A stretch of DNA of 17,427 nucleotides from Saprospiraceae bacterium UBA2329 (GTDB lineage Bacteria > Bacteroidota > Bacteroidia > Chitinophagales > Saprospiraceae): the NCBI GenBank assembly GCA_002344975.1, contig DDUV01000109.1, positions 1 to 17,427 of the forward strand, in the 5' to 3' direction. The notes beneath the pieces are model-generated. The model had not been told where the DNA came from. It did not search any database and saw nothing but the letters and a program-made list of their open reading frames with translations. Shown here piece by piece: positions 14,201 through 17,427 of this stretch. The position numbers and the translations under genes were made by a program. How positions within the stretch are numbered: position 1 is the first letter of the stretch; every line of letters begins with the position of its first letter.

Positions 14201-14822
14201 TTACTGTTGGATAGAGACAATATTTTTCAACTTAAACAACTCATTATCAATCTTCAAAATGTAGTCTCGCCCGAATGGCCCGTTTTCAAGTTCGTCATAG
14301 AGCCAGCGGGGCAGGTCGTTTTCCATGTTTTTGTCAACAGCAGCCAGCGCCAGCGCGAGGGAGGCAACTGTATCCACATCTCCACCCAGATCAACACTTT
14401 TTTTGAGTATTTCTGAAAAAGAATGCGCCTCCGACAGCACCGTAAAAACAGCCCGAACCGTCTGTACCGCATCAATGCCCACTTCGCCTTGCCAGCCTAA
14501 TGCCCATCTTACTTGTTGCAGGTCGTACAAATATTCGGTCAACTTTTCGCGATCTCCCTTTGGCATAGCCTTGTCTGGGGTCTCGTTTGAATACCTCCAC
14601 AAATTTATCGGCAATGGCCACCGGCGTCCACGCTGTTTTTTCAATCAACAGTTCGGCAATGGCCAGCGCCATTTGCGTATCGTCTGTGTATTTTTTATAA
14701 ATGGATTCAAACAACGGATGTTGTTGGTAATGAGTCAGTTGGTTTTTATTTTTTATAAATTCCATGTCTGCAAACTCAAAGCCTGCTCCATAAGCATCAC
14801 CGATGGCGCCCTCTATGATCAT
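14201..14822 (-). pseudogene. ADP-ribosylglycohydrolase broken by internal deletion and frameshift
   Basis: Two overlapping frames hold the two ends of one DraG-type enzyme. The first (14822 to about 14565) begins with EGAIGDAYGAGFEF and has the metal-binding YTDDTQM, then AIADKFVEVFKRDPRQGYAKG. The second (about 14570 to 14201) has the second metal site LGGDVDTVASLALA and the terminal YDELENGPFGRDYIL segment. Intact relatives have roughly 100 or more further residues between these parts. The middle has therefore been lost, and the junction near 14565-14580 is out of frame (+1). Both metal-binding motifs survive, so the damage looks recent. Such enzymes remove ADP-ribose from proteins and also occur as immunity factors against ADP-ribosylating toxins. 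A programmed frameshift is unlikely because the central domain is missing. Confidence 0.75.
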
Positions 14823-14933
14823 ACTGTTCAGGTTTTATTCATTAGATCATAAATACACCATTCCGCCCCAAGAGGTTTACACAAAACCCGCCTCCCGATT
14901 CTCCAAAAACCCTACCTTGCGCAAAAAATAGTC

Positions 14934-15932
14934 ATGTCAGGTTTGGATGTCGTTTGGCTCAATAAATTCATCAGCGAAAGCGGGCTTTGTTCGCGTCGGG
15001 AGGCCGACAAGTACATCGAGCAGGGCTTGGTTTTTGTCAATGGCCAAAAAGCGCAAAAAGGCGATCAGGTGTGGCCCGGCGACCGGGTGCGCGTGAACGG
15101 CCATGAATTGGAGCCGCGCCAACAGGAAGACATTGTTTTTATTGCCCTCAACAAGCCGCCCGGCATCGTCTCCACTTCCGAAAGGGTGCCCGACAACATC
15201 GTGCAGTACGTCCATCACACTACGCGGCTCTTTCCCATCGGCCGCTTGGACAAGGACTCGCAAGGGCTTATTTTTTTGACCAACAACGGAGACATGGTCA
15301 ATAAAATACTGCGCGCCGGCAACAAACATGAGAAAGAGTACGTCGTCACCGTGAACAGACCCCTCACCGAAGAAGCCCTCAAAGGCATGTCCAAAGGCGT
15401 GCCCATGTTGGGAACCTACACGAAAAAGTGCAAGATCGTGCAGGAGGGCGTGAAGGTCTTTCGCATCACCCTCATACAGGGACTCAATCGCCAGATTCGT
15501 CGAATGTGCGAACACTACGACTATGAGGTGGTCAAGCTGGAGCGCGTTCGCATTATGAACATCACACTCAAAGGGCTGCCTCTGGGCGAGTGGCGCGATC
15601 TCACCGAGGAAGAAATGGCTCATCTGCACGAACTGACCAAAGACTCTTCCTCGGCCCCGCCGACGCCCGCCAAACCCAAACGGAGCAGCGCGGGTAAAAA
15701 GCCTTTTGTCTCAAAATCAGGCACTTCGGGGGCTTATAAAGGAACTGCCGACCGCAACAAAAAAGGGAAAAGTGCCGAAGCCTCGCCTTTCGGCAAACCG
15801 GGCAAACCAGCATCCGGGAAACGCAGCGGCGGTGGCCCGAAACCTAAATCCGGCAAGGGCGCTCCAGGCGGGTACGCAGGCCGTACCGGAACCGGCAGCC
15901 GAAGCACCAAGCCTAAGTCAAGGGGGAGGTAG
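14934..15932 (+). CDS. rluF: 23S rRNA pseudouridine synthase, RluF/RluB family
   Basis: This 332-aa protein has an N-terminal S4 RNA-binding domain (about 7-60, LNKFISESGLCSRREADKYI). An RsuA/RluF-type catalytic domain follows, with Asp106 in GRLDKDSQGL, the KEYVVTV strand and the GLNRQIRRMCEHYDYEVVKLERVRI motif (about 180-205). It isomerises a uridine in 23S rRNA. The RluF (position 2604, E. coli numbering) assignment rests on overall resemblance and is less certain than the family. The last 100 residues are a Lys/Ser/Gly/Pro-rich disordered tail, common in Bacteroidota homologues and likely to bind RNA. It converges on the lipoprotein gene with an 18-bp gap. A degenerate TACCTTGC at 14913-14920 may be its promoter. 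Confidence 0.88.
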   Translation: MSGLDVVWLNKFISESGLCSRREADKYIEQGLVFVNGQKAQKGDQVWPGDRVRVNGHELEPRQQEDIVFIALNKPPGIVSTSERVPDNIVQYVHHTTRLFPIGRLDKDSQGLIFLTNNGDMVNKILRAGNKHEKEYVVTVNRPLTEEALKGMSKGVPMLGTYTKKCKIVQEGVKVFRITLIQGLNRQIRRMCEHYDYEVVKLERVRIMNITLKGLPLGEWRDLTEEEMAHLHELTKDSSSAPPTPAKPKRSSAGKKPFVSKSGTSGAYKGTADRNKKGKSAEASPFGKPGKPASGKRSGGGPKPKSGKGAPGGYAGRTGTGSRSTKPKSRGR

Positions 15933-15950
15933 TACGCAGTAAAATACCAT

Positions 15951-16460
15951 TCACCTCAACTTCCCTTGGCTCCTCAGCGCCGCCAAAAGCGCCGCGTCTT
16001 TTCGTTTGTCTTCCAGCGAAGGGTTGATGCCTGAGGGGTAGCCCAGTTCCAGTTTGGCGCGACGAGGGCCATAAGTCAGATTTTCCATCGTAATGGACTC
16101 GAAACAAGTGGAGCTCATGATGTTCTGCATCACCACTCCGATGAAGAGCACTTCGCCGTCCAGCGTCAGGGCGAAAGGAGTTCGCGGCGAAAGGTTTCGG
16201 ATGTTTTGGGCCGAGGGTTCCCTAAATTCAAAAAGGGCTTGGGAATCGTTGTAAGAAACGATGTCGTCGTTAGTCACAAGAGCTGAAGACTCCAATACCA
16301 CCGAGCCGGGACGGACGGCGCAAATGCCCGGCCCCTCCCATTCAAAACTCTGTAAACCAAATATTTCCACGCGAGTATGGGTACTGGAATCATCTTTACA
16401 GCAATGTGAAAACAAGGCCGATGCTGCCATAAGCAGCAAAATACAAGTGCGAAGTTTCAT
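15951..16460 (-). CDS. Small putative lipoprotein, unknown function
   Basis: This 169-aa protein has a short lysine/arginine start and a hydrophobic stretch ending in LFSHCCKDD. That resembles a Bacteroidota lipoprotein signal with a non-standard residue (His) before the Cys. Bacteroidota lipoproteins often show CCKDD-like sequences at this point. The rest is mostly beta-strand-like, with four further cysteines fewer than expected for a disulfide-rich protein. No family is recognised. A segment ending in GINPSLEDKRKDAALLAALRSQGKLR forms a charged helix at the C-terminus. The start codon overlaps (ATGA) the stop of a decayed upstream frame at 16457, suggesting it was once the second gene of a coupled pair. 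Confidence 0.65.
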   Translation of the reverse strand: MKLRTCILLLMAASALFSHCCKDDSSTHTRVEIFGLQSFEWEGPGICAVRPGSVVLESSALVTNDDIVSYNDSQALFEFREPSAQNIRNLSPRTPFALTLDGEVLFIGVVMQNIMSSTCFESITMENLTYGPRRAKLELGYPSGINPSLEDKRKDAALLAALRSQGKLR

Positions 16461-16686
16461 TGATCATTCGTTTTTGATGGTGTGAAATGGTTTTCATTTT
16501 TTTGCCCTCTTCCAACCGGGAAGTAATACCCCAGACGCACCCGAAATACGCCGTGAATGCTGTCCGACCAGCCTTCTTTGCGAGGGTCTGCCGGTCATTT
16601 GGAGAGGTTTCATGGCGATAATATTGATACGATTTCAGAACGTTTGAAGCGGGGGGCAGGCTGCCTGAAGTTTTATACTTGCGCAT
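16457..16686 (-). pseudogene. Decayed frame upstream of the lipoprotein gene
   Basis: Two adjacent minus-strand frames look protein-like over a combined stretch. One, from an ATG at 16686, gives NVLKSYQYYRHETSPNDRQ; the other, from about 16594 to 16457, gives GVFRVRLGYYFPVGRGQ and stops. They read as one product if a frameshift near 16590 is assumed. The second frame stops at 16457-16459, overlapping the lipoprotein ATG in the coupled ATGA form, which favours a real ancestral gene. I do not recognise the product. The rest of the 16461-16795 interval shows nothing else apart from the promoter at 16771. Confidence 0.3.
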
Positions 16687-16770
16687 CAGGGACGGCACTT
16701 GGATGCCCCTTTTTTTGTCGTACCCAACACATACGCCCACTTGCCCTCTGGAGTACTCCCAAAACACAGC

Positions 16771-16778
16771 TATTTTTG
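16771..16778 (+). promoter_or_regulatory. -7 box of the right-edge secreted-protein gene
   Basis: TATTTTTG is an exact TAnnTTTG, 17 bp before the ATG at 16796. The nearest upstream TTG (16741) is 27 nt away, farther than the usual spacer, so only the -7 box is supported. Confidence 0.45.
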
Positions 16779-16795
16779 TTAAAAAACAACCTGTT

Positions 16796-17427
16796 ATGCT
16801 CAAAAACCTCCTCCTCCTCCTGCTCGCCGCTACCGGCGCCCGCCTTATGGCTCAAACCTGGCCGAACTGCGATCTCCCGCCCGCGAGCTATCTCCTCAAC
16901 GGCAATAATGTGACCGCACTCATCCAAAACAACGGTATGTTGTTCAACAGCACCGACACCGCCGCGGGCTTTCGGGTGTATCTGCCCTCCGCCGATGCCG
17001 AAACGCACACGCTTCGCCGGGCATCCATTTGGATCGGAGGACTTGATCCGGTCGGCAACATGTTTCTGGCAACCGGCGGCGATCATGGCGATAGTTCCGT
17101 GATGCGCTTCAAACCCGGAAAAATCAACGTTGCTACCCAGACGCCTTATCCCGGATCCTGTGAAAACTTCAATAATATATGGCGGGTAGAACGGGACGCC
17201 ATTCAACGGCACATTTTCGACTTCCTCGACAACGGCGTCATAGATCATCCGGAGCCATCGCTCATGGCCTGGCCGGGCAGAGGCAATCCGCACTTTGAGG
17301 CATACAACGGCTTCCCTTTCCCAAGCGATACCCCTCCGGCGATGATGGCTCCTTTTTGGGATGCAGATGGAGACAGGATGTACAATCCGCTGCGGGGTGA
17401 CTACCCAGGGCCGACGCATCAAAATAG
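16796..17427 (+). CDS. Secreted protein, 5' part only (runs off the window)
   Basis: An open frame of 210 codons runs from the ATG at 16796 to the window end without a stop. It starts with a Sec signal peptide (MLKNLLLLLLAATGARLMAQ), then an N-terminal domain with ASIWIGGLDPVGNMF and SCENFNNIWRVERD. A PFWDADGDRMYNPLRGDYPG motif lies near residue 195. The WIGG-x-D and D-x-D-G-D...YNP..GDYP patterns recur in large surface proteins of Saprospirales, many with a type IX secretion sorting domain at the C-terminus. That end is not visible here, so type IX secretion is inferred. The function is unknown, probably structural or adhesive. Confidence 0.75.
   Translation, partial: MLKNLLLLLLAATGARLMAQTWPNCDLPPASYLLNGNNVTALIQNNGMLFNSTDTAAGFRVYLPSADAETHTLRRASIWIGGLDPVGNMFLATGGDHGDSSVMRFKPGKINVATQTPYPGSCENFNNIWRVERDAIQRHIFDFLDNGVIDHPEPSLMAWPGRGNPHFEAYNGFPFPSDTPPAMMAPFWDADGDRMYNPLRGDYPGPTHQN

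Noticed and set aside
16673..17422. Minus-strand open frame opposite the right-edge gene
   Set aside because: The plus strand has a signal peptide, a promoter -7 box and family motifs. The minus frame has none.
1..17427. CRISPR array or cas genes accompanying the TPR-CHAT protein
   Set aside because: No regularly spaced repeats and no Cas motifs are seen. The type III-E comparison is one of logic only.
1..17427. tRNA or rRNA genes
   Set aside because: No tRNA cloverleaf or rRNA-like sequence was noticed on either strand by eye.

Overview
The window looks like chromosomal DNA from a member of the Bacteroidota, most likely a Saprospiraceae/Lewinella-like marine or sludge bacterium. Several points support this. 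Start codons lack Shine-Dalgarno sequences. Several genes have the Bacteroidota promoter -7 box TAnnTTTG. Outer-membrane and lipoprotein genes are common, and a secreted protein of a type frequent in Saprospirales runs off the right end. This taxonomic call comes from sequence style only, not from a marker gene.

Layout. (1) 1-5036: a TPR-CHAT protease with a signal peptide (+ strand) converges on a two-gene minus-strand operon. That operon encodes an ECF sigma factor and a single-pass membrane anti-sigma-like protein with a TPR-like outer domain. A 16-bp inverted repeat upstream of the protease carries the likely -33 boxes of two divergent promoters. (2) 5155-7475: a minus-strand run of an Rpn/PD-(D/E)XK nuclease, a TlpA-like thioredoxin lipoprotein and a DUF481-like beta-barrel; the last two overlap by 4 bp. 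(3) 7476-8440: a hairpin-rich spacer, an AT-rich Imm50-like immunity gene, and a short promoter-bearing reading frame that looks like a truncated immunity-type gene. (4) 8441-10963: a membrane-anchored DNA/RNA non-specific endonuclease and a HerA-like ATPase, 3 bp apart. (5) 10971-13332: a palindromic repeat, then a pirin and a class V aminotransferase, both with N-terminal export-type sequences. (6) 13337-14822: a G-rich repeated tract, then a minus-strand accessory patch of an unknown 149-aa protein, a three-helix membrane protein, and an ADP-ribosylglycohydrolase broken by an internal deletion plus frameshift. (7) 14934-17427: an RluF-type pseudouridine synthase, a small lipoprotein, a decayed frame overlapping the lipoprotein start, and the 5' end of a large secreted protein.

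The most interesting unit is the first. A TPR-CHAT protease, a membrane anti-sigma-like protein and an ECF sigma factor together resemble, in logic only, the TPR-CHAT/Csx30/RpoE arrangement of type III-E CRISPR systems. No CRISPR array or Cas gene is visible here. Both the protease and the TPR-like part of the anti-sigma candidate are predicted to lie outside the inner membrane, which suggests protease-triggered envelope signalling. This is inference and has not been shown. The two small accessory patches appear to be orphan immunity genes in various stages of decay.
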